64,000 nt of DNA, from the NCBI RefSeq assembly GCF_009749385.1, contig NZ_WBIN01000016.1:48063-112062 (forward strand), written 5' to 3'. The notes below the pieces were generated by a model. The model saw only the letters and a program-made list of their open reading frames with translations. It ran no database searches and was not told the DNA's origin. Shown here piece after piece: positions 51,681-60,051 of the stretch (positions are counted from its first letter, which is position 1; every line of letters begins with the position of its first letter). The stretch comes from Agromyces allii. Its GTDB lineage: Bacteria; Actinomycetota; Actinomycetes; Actinomycetales; Microbacteriaceae. The position numbers and the translations under genes are program-made.

Positions 51681-53170
51681 GAGGTGGCTCCGATCGTGAG
51701 TGCGTCGTCGGTGGAGGTCTGTTCCGGTGCGGGCGCGGCGGATGCCTCGTCCACGCGTGAGCGGCCGAGCGAGAGGGCGACGACCGCGGCCACGACGTTG
51801 AGGCCGGCGAACACGCCCCAGATGAGCTGGAACGCGGCGAGTGCGGGCGCGGGCGGCGCCGCGGCATCCGCCCCACTGCTCGAGAGCAGGACGGCGGCGA
51901 GCACGGAGGCCACGAAGGCGCCGGCGAGCGCACCGCCGAGCGTGCGGGTGGTGTTGTAGACGCCCGAGACGGAGGCTGCGGAGGACTCCGGTGCCCGTTC
52001 GACGACGAGTCCGGGCAGGATGCCGAACGCGATGCCCGAGCCGAACGCCGAGAGCGCACCGAGCCCGACCACGATGACGAGCTCGCGGGGCGCGAACACC
52101 ATGCCGCCGACGCCGATCGCGATGCAGAGGCATCCGATCGCCACCGCGAAGCGCGAGCCGATGCCCTTGGCGACGCGGTACGAGAGGAACGCGCCCGCGC
52201 TCGAGAACAGGGCGGTCGCGCCGAAGACGAGGCCGACGAGGCCCGCGGAACCGCCGAGGCCGTAGCCGACGGCACCCGGGTCGGCGGTGAAGTAGAGCAC
52301 GGTGGGCGTCTGGTTGCCGAACAGTGCCATCGACGCGAGGAACCCGACGACGAGCGCGGGCAGGAGGCGCGCGCCCTTGAGCGCCTTCACGTCGACGAGC
52401 GGCGTCGAGACGCGCGATTCCGCGATGAAGAAGCCGACCAGCGCGAGCACGCCGATGACGAGCGGAAGCACGACCGAGATCGAGCCCCAGCCCGCGGCCG
52501 GCCCTTCGGAGAGGCCGTACATGACGCCGACGAGCGCGATGCCGAGGGTCGTCGCGCCGAGCCAGTCGACGGCGCGGGTCGCGTCGCCCGCGTCGCGGGG
52601 CACGAGCGTCCAGACGATCGGGATGAAGAGCACCAGCACGGCCGCGGGCAGGAACTGCACGACGGGCAGGTTGCCGATCGCGTCCATCGCGACGCCGCCG
52701 AGCACCGCGCCGAGCGCGACGCCGATCGTGAGCATGCCCACGAGGTAGCCGATGATGCGGTTGGCGCGCGCGGGCCGGAAGTGCTTGAGGAGGGCCATCT
52801 CGAGGGGGAGGCAGGCGGCGACCGGGCCCTGGATGACAGCGCCGAGGAGCACGAGCGGGAAGACCGGGGCGAACGCGATGAGCACCGAGCCCGCGGCCGA
52901 GAGCACGACGGCGATGACGAGCAGCCTCTGGCGGCCGAAGCGGTCGGCCAGCACGACCATGAGCGGCACCGAGACCGCCGAGGAGAGCAGGCCGACGGTG
53001 AGCACCCAGCTCACGGCGCCGCCGGACACGGCGTAGTGGTCGGCGATGTTGCCGAGCAGGGGCACGATCCATCCTTGGATCAGGCCGCTGAAGAGTTCGA
53101 GGGTGATGAGCACGGGAACGAGGAAGCGGCCGACCCGGAGGTCGGCAGCTGCAAGGGGTTGAACGGTCAC
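51677..53170 (-). CDS. MFS transporter coupled to the amidohydrolase
   Basis: 497 residues from GTG 53170. About 14 membrane helices; VVLADRFGRQRLLVIAVVLS is motif A. DHA2/sugar-porter-like. Divergent from the Lrp-type regulator (96 bp gap) and coupled to the M20 gene, which suggests an amino-acid conjugate or peptide as substrate, under Lrp control. Confidence 0.87.
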   Translation of the reverse strand: MTVQPLAAADLRVGRFLVPVLITLELFSGLIQGWIVPLLGNIADHYAVSGGAVSWVLTVGLLSSAVSVPLMVVLADRFGRQRLLVIAVVLSAAGSVLIAFAPVFPLVLLGAVIQGPVAACLPLEMALLKHFRPARANRIIGYLVGMLTIGVALGAVLGGVAMDAIGNLPVVQFLPAAVLVLFIPIVWTLVPRDAGDATRAVDWLGATTLGIALVGVMYGLSEGPAAGWGSISVVLPLVIGVLALVGFFIAESRVSTPLVDVKALKGARLLPALVVGFLASMALFGNQTPTVLYFTADPGAVGYGLGGSAGLVGLVFGATALFSSAGAFLSYRVAKGIGSRFAVAIGCLCIAIGVGGMVFAPRELVIVVGLGALSAFGSGIAFGILPGLVVERAPESSAASVSGVYNTTRTLGGALAGAFVASVLAAVLLSSSGADAAAPPAPALAAFQLIWGVFAGLNVVAAVVALSLGRSRVDEASAAPAPEQTSTDDALTIGATS

Positions 53171-53266
53171 GACGGGTCCACTTCGATCGACGGTGATTGC
53201 GGTGTTCGCAAGATTCTGCGCGTCCCACGCATTCCCCGGTTAGGATGCCGGATATTCACAGAATCG

Positions 53267-54277
53267 ATGGTGATCATGCGCGCATCCGGCCTCGACGACC
53301 TCGATCTGCAGATTCTCCACGCGCTGCAGGTCGAGCCCCGCGTGCCGTGGACCGCGCTCGCCCCGATCCTCGGCAGCGATCCAGCGACCCTTGCACGACG
53401 CTGGGCGCGCATCGAGCGCGCGGGGTTCGCGTGGCTCACCACGCTGCCGGGCAGTGCCGACGAGAGCGCCGCCGCGATCATCGAGTTCAGCTGCGCGCCC
53501 GGCCAGGCGACACGCACGGCCGAGGAGCTCTCGCTCGACCCGTCGGTGTACTCGATCGACCTCACCAGCGGGCGTCGCGACCTCGTCGCCACGCTCGTCG
53601 CGCCGAACGACGCCGAGCTCGCGGAAGCCGTCATCGAGCGGTTCGGTCGGCTCACCGGCGTGCGCTCGGTGCAGTCGCACATCGTCAACCTCACCCTGCG
53701 ACTCGGCTCGAACTGGACCGTTCGCGCGCTGTCCGACGCGCAGGTCGACCGCATCCCCGCACCCCGCCCGCCGAGGGCCGGCTCGGCCAGGCACGTCGAT
53801 CCGACCGTCGTCGAGGGCATGCGGCGCGTGCTCGAGCGCGACGGACGAGCCTCGTACGGCACGATCGCCGAGCGGCTCGGCATCAGCCCGCAGCGCGCGG
53901 GCGACTACCTCGCGAGGCTCCGGCAGACCGATCGGCTGCTCATCCGCGCCGACGTCTCGGGCCCGTACTCGACGTGGCCGATCGTGTCGTGGTTCTTCAT
54001 CCAGGCCCCGACGGCGACGATCGAGTCGAGCGCCGCGAAGCTCGCCGAGATGCCAGAGGTGCAGTTCGCGACCGTCGTGACCGGCCCGTACAACGTCATC
54101 GTCGCCGTCAGCTCGAAGTCCCGCGCCGAGGTCGTGCGCCGCGAGGCCGACCTCGAACGCAGCCTCCCCGGGGCGCGCATCGTCGACCGGTCGATGGTGC
54201 TGCGCGTGCACAAGCACCTCGGGCGCCTGATCTCCCCCGAGGGATTCGCCACGGGCGAATCGATCCCGCTGGCCTGA
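53267..54277 (+). CDS. Lrp/AsnC-family regulator, tandem HTH form
   Basis: 336 residues from ATG 53267 (ATG 53276 also possible). Two HTH/AsnC halves: DLQILHALQVEPRVPWTALA at the start and VEGMRRVLERDGRASYGTIA in the middle, each followed by an AsnC-like ligand region (VTGPYNVIVAVSSKSRAEVV in the second). Double-length Lrp proteins of this type occur in actinobacteria. A 7 bp inverted pair GATTCTG (53212) / CAGAATC (53259) lies in the divergent gap towards the MFS gene and may mark its site. Confidence 0.88.
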   Translation: MVIMRASGLDDLDLQILHALQVEPRVPWTALAPILGSDPATLARRWARIERAGFAWLTTLPGSADESAAAIIEFSCAPGQATRTAEELSLDPSVYSIDLTSGRRDLVATLVAPNDAELAEAVIERFGRLTGVRSVQSHIVNLTLRLGSNWTVRALSDAQVDRIPAPRPPRAGSARHVDPTVVEGMRRVLERDGRASYGTIAERLGISPQRAGDYLARLRQTDRLLIRADVSGPYSTWPIVSWFFIQAPTATIESSAAKLAEMPEVQFATVVTGPYNVIVAVSSKSRAEVVRREADLERSLPGARIVDRSMVLRVHKHLGRLISPEGFATGESIPLA

Positions 54278-54403
54278 CCTGATCCCGTCGGCCCGACCTG
54301 ATCCTGCCGGCCCGGCCATCCGATCGCCCACGTTGAGCAGGCCGGCCATCCCCCGCGAGGCGGAGCGCTCGACCCGCAGCACGCCCACGACCATCCGTGC
54401 GGG

Positions 54404-54427
54404 GGATGCCGCGGCCCCGCGGCATCC
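54404..54427. promoter_or_regulatory. hairpin just upstream of ABC ATPase start
   Basis: GGATGCCGCGG (54404-54414) pairs with 54417-54427 over a 2-base gap, so in RNA the inner pairs would open. It ends 13 bp before the ATG, next to the ribosome site GTGAGGG. Either leader structure or a leftover terminator of the same word family as 56451 and 58851. The rest of the 163 bp gap shows nothing else clear. Confidence 0.4.
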
Positions 54428-54440
54428 GTACCGTGAGGGC

Positions 54441-55325
54441 ATGCTCGAACTCCACGACGTCACCAAGCGCTACGGCGAGCGCCTCGCCCTCGATCACGTG
54501 AGCTTCGCCGTCGGCGACGGTCGGCTCACCGGATTCGTCGGCGGCAACGGCGCCGGCAAGACCACGACCATGCGGATCATCCTGGGCGTGCTCGCGTCCG
54601 ACGGCGGAACCGTGCTGCTCGACGGCGCGCCCGTCGGCGCGGCCGACCGGCGCCGCTTCGGCTACATGCCGGAGGAACGCGGCCTGTACCCCAAGATGAA
54701 GGTGCTCGAGCAGACGGTCTACCTGGCCCGCCTGCACGGCTGGGCTCCGGCCGCCGCACGGGCCAACGCGCTCGAACTGCTCGAACGCCTCGGCCTCGGC
54801 GAGCGCACCGACGACACCATCGAGTCGCTCTCGCTCGGCAACCAGCAGCGCGCGCAGATCGCCGCGGCGCTCGTGCACCGCCCCGAGATGCTCGTGCTCG
54901 ACGAACCGTTCTCGGGCCTCGACCCGATGGCGGTCGAGACGGTGCAGGCCGTGCTCGCGGATGTCGCGGCCACCGGCGTGCCCGTCCTGTTCTCGTCGCA
55001 CCAGCTCGACATCGTCGAACGCCTCTGCGACGACCTCGTGATCATCGCGGGCGGGCGCATCGCGGCATCCGGAACCGGCGAGGCCCTGCGCACGCAGCAC
55101 GGAACCGAGCGCTGGGAGCTGCTCGTCGCGGGCGACGCCGGGTGGCTGCGCCAGCAGCCTGGCATCAGCGTCGTCGAGTTCGACGGCGGCTGGGCCGTGT
55201 TCGAGGCCGAGTCGGATGCCGCACGCGAGGCCGCGCTCACCGAGGCCGTCTCGCGTGGCGGCCTCGTCAGCTTCTCCCGCGAGCGCACGTCGCTCGCCCA
55301 GATCTTCAAGGAGGTCGTGCAGTGA
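54441..55325 (+). CDS. ABC exporter ATPase (NatA-like)
   Basis: 294 residues from ATG 54441. Walker A GGNGAGKTTT, a signature LSLGNQQRAQIAAALVH (variant of LSGGQ), LVLDEPFSGLDPMAV Walker B, FSSHQLDIVERLCD switch. The C-terminal 80 residues form the DUF4162-like domain. Pairs with the permease whose GTG overlaps its stop. NatAB proteins export Na+ or drugs; the cargo is unproven here. Confidence 0.9.
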   Translation: MLELHDVTKRYGERLALDHVSFAVGDGRLTGFVGGNGAGKTTTMRIILGVLASDGGTVLLDGAPVGAADRRRFGYMPEERGLYPKMKVLEQTVYLARLHGWAPAAARANALELLERLGLGERTDDTIESLSLGNQQRAQIAAALVHRPEMLVLDEPFSGLDPMAVETVQAVLADVAATGVPVLFSSHQLDIVERLCDDLVIIAGGRIAASGTGEALRTQHGTERWELLVAGDAGWLRQQPGISVVEFDGGWAVFEAESDAAREAALTEAVSRGGLVSFSRERTSLAQIFKEVVQ

Positions 55326-56425
55326 GCACCACCCTGGATCGCCCCGCGACCCCCCGCTTCGTCGACAGCGCGAGCCTCATCGCCGGCCGCGAGATCACGA
55401 TGCGCCTGCGCAGCAAGACGTTCCTCATCTCCACGGGCGTGCTCATGCTCGCGGTGCTCGCGTCGGTCGTGCTGGGCAGCCTGTTCGGCGGGCAGAACGA
55501 GGCGACGAAGGTCGCCGTCGTGGCGGGCGCCTCGTCGGTCGTCGACGGCAACGCCGCGCTCGACCCGGTGCCGGTCGACGACCAGGCCGCGGGCGAGCAG
55601 TTGCTGCGCGACGGCGAGGTCGACGCGATCGTCGTGCCCTCGACATCCGACCCGCTGGGCATCACCGTGATCGGGCTCGACCAGACCCCGAGCGGCGTCG
55701 CCTCGGCCCTCGCCGTCTACCCGAGCGTCGAGCTGCTCGAGCCGGCCGCGGTCGACCCGATGCTCGCGTACTTCGTCGCCTTCGGCTTCGGCATCGTGTT
55801 CTTCATGTCGGCGCTGACGTTCGGATCGACCATCGCCCAGTCGGTCGTCGAGGAGAAGCAGACCCGCGTGGTCGAGATCCTGCTCTCGACCGTCTCGGCG
55901 CGGGCGCTGCTCACGGGCAAGGTCGTCGGCAACAGCGTGCTCGCGTTCGGGCAGATCCTCGCGATCGCGGTCATCGCCCTGCTCGGGCTCATGCTGACCG
56001 GCCAGAAGGTGCTGCTCGGCGGTCTCGGCACGTCGGTGGTCTGGTTCATCGTGTTCTTCGCGATCGGCTTCGTGATGCTCGCGGCGCTCTTCGCGGCGAC
56101 GGCGGCGATGGTCTCGCGCGCCGAGGACATCGGTTCCGTCACGACCCCCGTGACGATGCTCGTGATGCTGCCGTACTTCCTCGTCATCTTCTTCAACGAC
56201 AACCCCACGGTGCTCGCGATCATGAGCTACGTGCCGTTCTCGGCGCCGGTCGGCATGCCCATGCGCGTGTTCCTCGGCACGGCCGAGTGGTGGGAGCCGA
56301 TCGTCTCGCTCGCGATCCTGCTGGCCACCACGATCGCCGCCGTGCTCATCGGCGAGCGCATCTACCGCAACTCGCTCCTCAAGACGGGTGCCCGCGTGAA
56401 GCTCGGCGACGCGCTGCGCGGCTGA
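55322..56425 (+). CDS. ABC exporter permease (NatB-like)
   Basis: 367 residues from GTG 55322. ABC-2 type: first helix at about 35-55, large extracellular domain (about 58-145), then five helices. FGFGIVFFMSALTFGSTIAQ, SVVEEKQTRVVEILLSTVSA and LTGKVVGNSVLAF are the NatB/YhaP pattern. Forms the exporter with the ATPase gene it overlaps by 4 bp. Confidence 0.9.
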   Translation: MSTTLDRPATPRFVDSASLIAGREITMRLRSKTFLISTGVLMLAVLASVVLGSLFGGQNEATKVAVVAGASSVVDGNAALDPVPVDDQAAGEQLLRDGEVDAIVVPSTSDPLGITVIGLDQTPSGVASALAVYPSVELLEPAAVDPMLAYFVAFGFGIVFFMSALTFGSTIAQSVVEEKQTRVVEILLSTVSARALLTGKVVGNSVLAFGQILAIAVIALLGLMLTGQKVLLGGLGTSVVWFIVFFAIGFVMLAALFAATAAMVSRAEDIGSVTTPVTMLVMLPYFLVIFFNDNPTVLAIMSYVPFSAPVGMPMRVFLGTAEWWEPIVSLAILLATTIAAVLIGERIYRNSLLKTGARVKLGDALRG

Positions 56426-56450
56426 GCGCACCGAGCACGAACAGCGCGAG

Positions 56451-56482
56451 CGGATGCCGCGGGCGGGGGCCCGCGGCATCCG
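56451..56482. terminator. terminator hairpin of the CGGATGCCGCGGG family
   Basis: CGGATGCCGCGGG (56451-56463) pairs exactly with 56470-56482; 6-base loop. It follows the NatB-like gene by 25 bp. The same 13 bp stem with the same GCGAG and TGCG flanks closes the next gene at 58851-58882. Confidence 0.8.
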
Positions 56483-56560
56483 TGCGTCGTATCGGGCAGC
56501 GGTTCGCCGACCCGGCGCACCGGATGTTGTATCGACAGCGATTGCCCGCTCGGCGCTCGT

Positions 56561-56582
56561 GTTCACCTGCCTTTCACCGCGA
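56561..56582 (+). promoter_or_regulatory. PHO-box-like direct repeat
   Basis: GTTCACCTGCC and TTTCACCGCGA, two direct 11-base units, fit the actinobacterial PhoP box (repeats of G/T-TTCACC spaced 11 bp). It lies 149 bp upstream of a secreted phosphodiesterase-type gene. The rest of the 305 bp gap (56426-56730) holds the upstream terminator and no gene. Confidence 0.55.
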
Positions 56583-56730
56583 AGCGGGCGGGTCGCGGGC
56601 GGACCGCGTGAATCGGCGGCGAACATGTCTCGACAACTTCCGAATCCCGGTGCCCGGCCATCGCGGCTGCCGAAGACTGGGCTCGCGGCGGCATCCGTCG
56701 CCGCGACACCCACCGGAAGGCCCAGCTTTC

Positions 56731-58833
56731 ATGCCATCGCCGAACCGCGCGATCCGCGCCGTCTCGACCACGTTCCTCGCCGCCGCCCTCGTCGCGGCGC
56801 CCATCTGCGCGCAGGCCGCCTCGGCCGCACCGGCCGCACCCGCCGCACCCGCCGCCGACGGCTCCCGCACCGCGAAGACCCTCGTGGTCGGCATCGACGG
56901 TGCGAGCTTCGACTTCCTCGAGGCGGCCGAGATGCCGAACCTCGACTCGCTCCGCTCCGCGGGGTTGACCGCGGCGAGCAACCTCTACGCGCAGCCGATG
57001 GCGGGCACCGTCTCGGGCGCGGGCTGGTCGACCATCGCCACGGGCGTCTGGCCCGACAAGCACCGGGTTCCCGACAACAACTTCAGCAACCCGAACTACG
57101 GCGAGTACCCCGACTACCTCACGCGCATCGAGACCGCGAAGCCCGAGCGCTCGACGCTCGTCATCGGCACCTGGGGCCCGATCCCGGGGACCATCTTCGG
57201 CCCGAAGGTCGACCAGCGCATCGCGGGCGGCAACGACGTGGGCACCACCGCGAGGACCGTGGCGGCCCTCTCCACCGGCAACCCCGACGACGTGTTCGTG
57301 CACCTCGACGAGGTCGACGGCGCCGGGCACTCGGTCGGCACCAACGGCGCCGCGTACGGCGCGGCGCTGAAGCGCGCCGACGCCCAGCTCGGCGAGATCC
57401 TCGCCGCCGTCGAGGCCCGCCCCACCCGGGCCGCCGAGGACTGGACGATCATCGTCACGGCCGACCACGGCCACACCCCGACCGGCGGTCACGGCGGCAG
57501 CTCGCCCGCCGAGCGCAAGGTCTTCGTCATCGCTGCGGGCCCCGGCATCGCCGCCGGCTCGGTGCGCGACGACGTCAAGATCTCCGACATCGCGCCGACC
57601 GTGCTCGCCGCCGCCGGCATCGCCGCCGACGCCTCCTGGAAGCTCGACGGCACGGCCCTCGGCGATCTGAAGGCCGACGACTTCGACTCGCTCCGTCCCG
57701 TGCTGCAGGGCAAGGTCGACGAGACGCGTCCCGCCGCGGGCACGGTCGGCTGGACGCATGCGACGCCCGAGGGCTGGAGCATCGACAACTCGAAGATGCC
57801 CGCCGGCGGCGTCACCGAGTGGGCCGGATGGTCGTTCGCGACCGACGACTTCTGGACCAACGTCGAACTCGGCCAGCGTCGTGAGACGAGCGTGCGCAGC
57901 CGAAACGTGTTCGCCGTCGCCGACTCCGACGAGTGGGACGACAAGTCGCACGCCGCGGGCCAGTTCGACTCCACCCTCGTGAGCCCGGCGTACGCGCTGA
58001 CCGGCGCCGCGACCGCGACCCTCGCGTACGCGACGAACTACTTCATCGACGGCCCGCAGTCGGCCGAGGTGTCGGTGAGCTTCGACGGCGGTGCGCCGCA
58101 GTCGCTGAAGTCGTACTCGGTGAACGCCAACGCGAACGAGCGTCTCGCCTTCGACGTGCCGGCCGGCGCCCGCACCGCGCAGTTCCGCTTCCACTACACG
58201 GGCACGAACAGCGCCTTCTGGACGGTCGACCGCGTGGCGTTCGAGCAGGCTGCGGCACCCGTCGCACCCGACACGACGAAGCCCGTCGCGACGCTCGTGA
58301 CCCCGACCACGGGCGGGCCGTTCCGCGCGTTCGACGTGCAGGTCGACGCGACCGACGACCGCGGCCTGAAGCGCATCGTGGCGAACGTCTACCGCGACGG
58401 CACCCTCGTCAAGAGCACGCAGACCCCGGTCGGCGGCGCGACGAGCGGCACCCACCGTGCGACCGTGACGCTCCCCGACGGCGCGTACACCGTGAAGTTC
58501 AACGCCGAGGACCTCGCGGGCAACATCGCGAAGACGGGCACGTCCGCGTTCACGATCGACGCGACCGCGCCGACCGCGACCGTGAAGACGGGCGCCGGTG
58601 AGACGGTCGGCGCCGACGGCACCTACGAGAAGGTCAGCTTCAAGCTCTTCGACGCCGGCAAGATCGACAAGGTCGAGCTCAACGGCGTGGTCAAGGACCT
58701 GACGGACAACGCCTGGTCCGACCTCAACTTCGTGAAGCCGGGCGTCTTCGGCGCGATCGCAGGCGCGAACACCCTCGTCGTGCACGACGTCGCCGGCAAC
58801 ACCCGCACGGTCGGGTTCACGCTGCTCGGCTGA
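56731..58833 (+). CDS. secreted alkaline-phosphatase-superfamily phosphodiesterase
   Basis: 700 residues from ATG 56731. Signal peptide ending around AQAASAAPA. Catalytic domain about 48-330: VVGIDGASFDFL (metal Asp), AGWSTIATGVWPDKH with nucleophile Thr/Ser, HLDEVDGAGHSVG and VTADHGHTPTGGHGG metal ligands: the nucleotide pyrophosphatase/phosphodiesterase pattern. Then a jelly-roll-like region and two Ig-like domains (DTTKPVATLVTP, DLAGNIAKTGTSAFTI). Exported; releases phosphate or hydrolyses phosphodiesters outside the cell. The PHO-box-like site suggests induction on phosphate starvation. Confidence 0.88.
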   Translation: MPSPNRAIRAVSTTFLAAALVAAPICAQAASAAPAAPAAPAADGSRTAKTLVVGIDGASFDFLEAAEMPNLDSLRSAGLTAASNLYAQPMAGTVSGAGWSTIATGVWPDKHRVPDNNFSNPNYGEYPDYLTRIETAKPERSTLVIGTWGPIPGTIFGPKVDQRIAGGNDVGTTARTVAALSTGNPDDVFVHLDEVDGAGHSVGTNGAAYGAALKRADAQLGEILAAVEARPTRAAEDWTIIVTADHGHTPTGGHGGSSPAERKVFVIAAGPGIAAGSVRDDVKISDIAPTVLAAAGIAADASWKLDGTALGDLKADDFDSLRPVLQGKVDETRPAAGTVGWTHATPEGWSIDNSKMPAGGVTEWAGWSFATDDFWTNVELGQRRETSVRSRNVFAVADSDEWDDKSHAAGQFDSTLVSPAYALTGAATATLAYATNYFIDGPQSAEVSVSFDGGAPQSLKSYSVNANANERLAFDVPAGARTAQFRFHYTGTNSAFWTVDRVAFEQAAAPVAPDTTKPVATLVTPTTGGPFRAFDVQVDATDDRGLKRIVANVYRDGTLVKSTQTPVGGATSGTHRATVTLPDGAYTVKFNAEDLAGNIAKTGTSAFTIDATAPTATVKTGAGETVGADGTYEKVSFKLFDAGKIDKVELNGVVKDLTDNAWSDLNFVKPGVFGAIAGANTLVVHDVAGNTRTVGFTLLG

Positions 58834-58850
58834 CCCTCGAGCACGGCGAG

Positions 58851-58882
58851 CGGATGCCGCGGGCGGCTGCCCGCGGCATCCG
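58851..58882. terminator. terminator hairpin of the CGGATGCCGCGGG family
   Basis: CGGATGCCGCGGG (58851-58863) pairs exactly with 58870-58882 across CGGCTG. It follows the phosphodiesterase stop by 17 bp. Confidence 0.8.
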
Positions 58883-58961
58883 TGCGCGTGCTGCGCGGCC
58901 GACGCGCGTTCCGTGCGCCGCCGACACGATGCCGCCGGGACGCAAGTGGCAGGATGGTTCG

Positions 58962-60047
58962 GTGAGCCTCGAGAACAGCCCCCTGCATGACACCACCATT
59001 CGTGGTTTCGCCTCCGACAACTACTCGGGCGTGCACCCCGAGGTCCTGGCCGCGATCGCTGCGGCCAACGGCGGACACCAGATCGCCTACGGCGAAGACG
59101 CGTACACCGAGCGCCTGCAGCAGGTGTTCGCGCACCACTTCGGCGAGGGCGTCGAGGCGTTCCCGGTCTTCAACGGCACGGGCGCGAACGTGACCGGCCT
59201 GCAGTCGATGCTGCCGCGCTGGGGCGCCGTGATCTCGGCGAAGACGGCGCACATCAACTCCGATGAGGGCGGTGCGCCCGAGCGCGTCGGCGGCATGAAG
59301 CTGCTCACGGTCGTCGCGCCCGACGGCAAGCTCACCCCCGAACTCATCGACGAAGAGGCGTGGGGCTGGGGCGACGAGCACCGCGCGCAGCCGCTCGTCG
59401 TGTCGATCACGCAGACCTCCGAGCTCGGCACGCTGTACACGCCCGACGAGGTGCGCGCGATCGCCGACCACGCCCACGAGCGCGGCATGTTCCTCCACAT
59501 GGACGGCGCCCGCCTCTCGAACGCCGCCGCATCGCTCGACCTGCCGTTGCGCGCGTTCACGCGCGATGCCGGCGTCGACGTGCTGAGCTTCGGCGGCACC
59601 AAGAACGGCGCGCTCGGCGCCGAGGCCATCGTCGTGCTGAACCCCGCGGCATCCGAAGGACTCAAGTACCTGCGCAAGCTCAACATGCAGCTCGCCTCGA
59701 AGATGCGCTTCGTGTCGGCGCAGCTCATCGCGCTGCTCGAGGGCGACCTGTGGATCGAGAGCGCCTCGCACGCCAATGCCATGGCCAGGCGCCTTCGCGA
59801 CGCCCTCGACGCCGGCATCGCCGCGGGCGAGCTGCCCGGGCTCGGCTTCAGCCAGCCCACCCAGTCCAACGGCGTGTTCGCCGTGCTGCCCCTCGGCGTC
59901 GCCGACCGCCTGCGCGACCGCGGATTCAAGTTCTACGACTGGGATGCCGCGAAGGGCGAGGTGCGCTGGATGTGCTCGTTCGACACGAGCGAGGCCGACA
60001 TCGACGCGTTCGTCGCCGGCATCCGCGAGGAGCTCGCGGCCGCCTAG
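58962..60047 (+). CDS. threonine aldolase family PLP enzyme
   Basis: 361 residues from GTG 58962. FASDNYSGVHPEVLAAI start, NGTGANVTGLQSML, HMDGARLSNAAASL (Asp pairs with the PLP nitrogen) and SFGGTKNGALGAEA with PLP Lys214. Low-specificity L-threonine aldolase type: cleaves threonine or related beta-hydroxy amino acids to glycine plus aldehyde. Convergent with the monoamine-oxidase-like gene, 4 bp apart. Confidence 0.92.
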   Translation: MSLENSPLHDTTIRGFASDNYSGVHPEVLAAIAAANGGHQIAYGEDAYTERLQQVFAHHFGEGVEAFPVFNGTGANVTGLQSMLPRWGAVISAKTAHINSDEGGAPERVGGMKLLTVVAPDGKLTPELIDEEAWGWGDEHRAQPLVVSITQTSELGTLYTPDEVRAIADHAHERGMFLHMDGARLSNAAASLDLPLRAFTRDAGVDVLSFGGTKNGALGAEAIVVLNPAASEGLKYLRKLNMQLASKMRFVSAQLIALLEGDLWIESASHANAMARRLRDALDAGIAAGELPGLGFSQPTQSNGVFAVLPLGVADRLRDRGFKFYDWDAAKGEVRWMCSFDTSEADIDAFVAGIREELAAA

Positions 60048-60051
60048 CGTC

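Noticed and set aside
55216..58833. Single 1205-residue frame covering the end of the ABC locus and the phosphodiesterase
   Set aside because: The first 505 residues are Arg-rich noise antiparallel in quality to the NatB gene in another frame; the real gene begins at ATG 56731 with a signal peptide.
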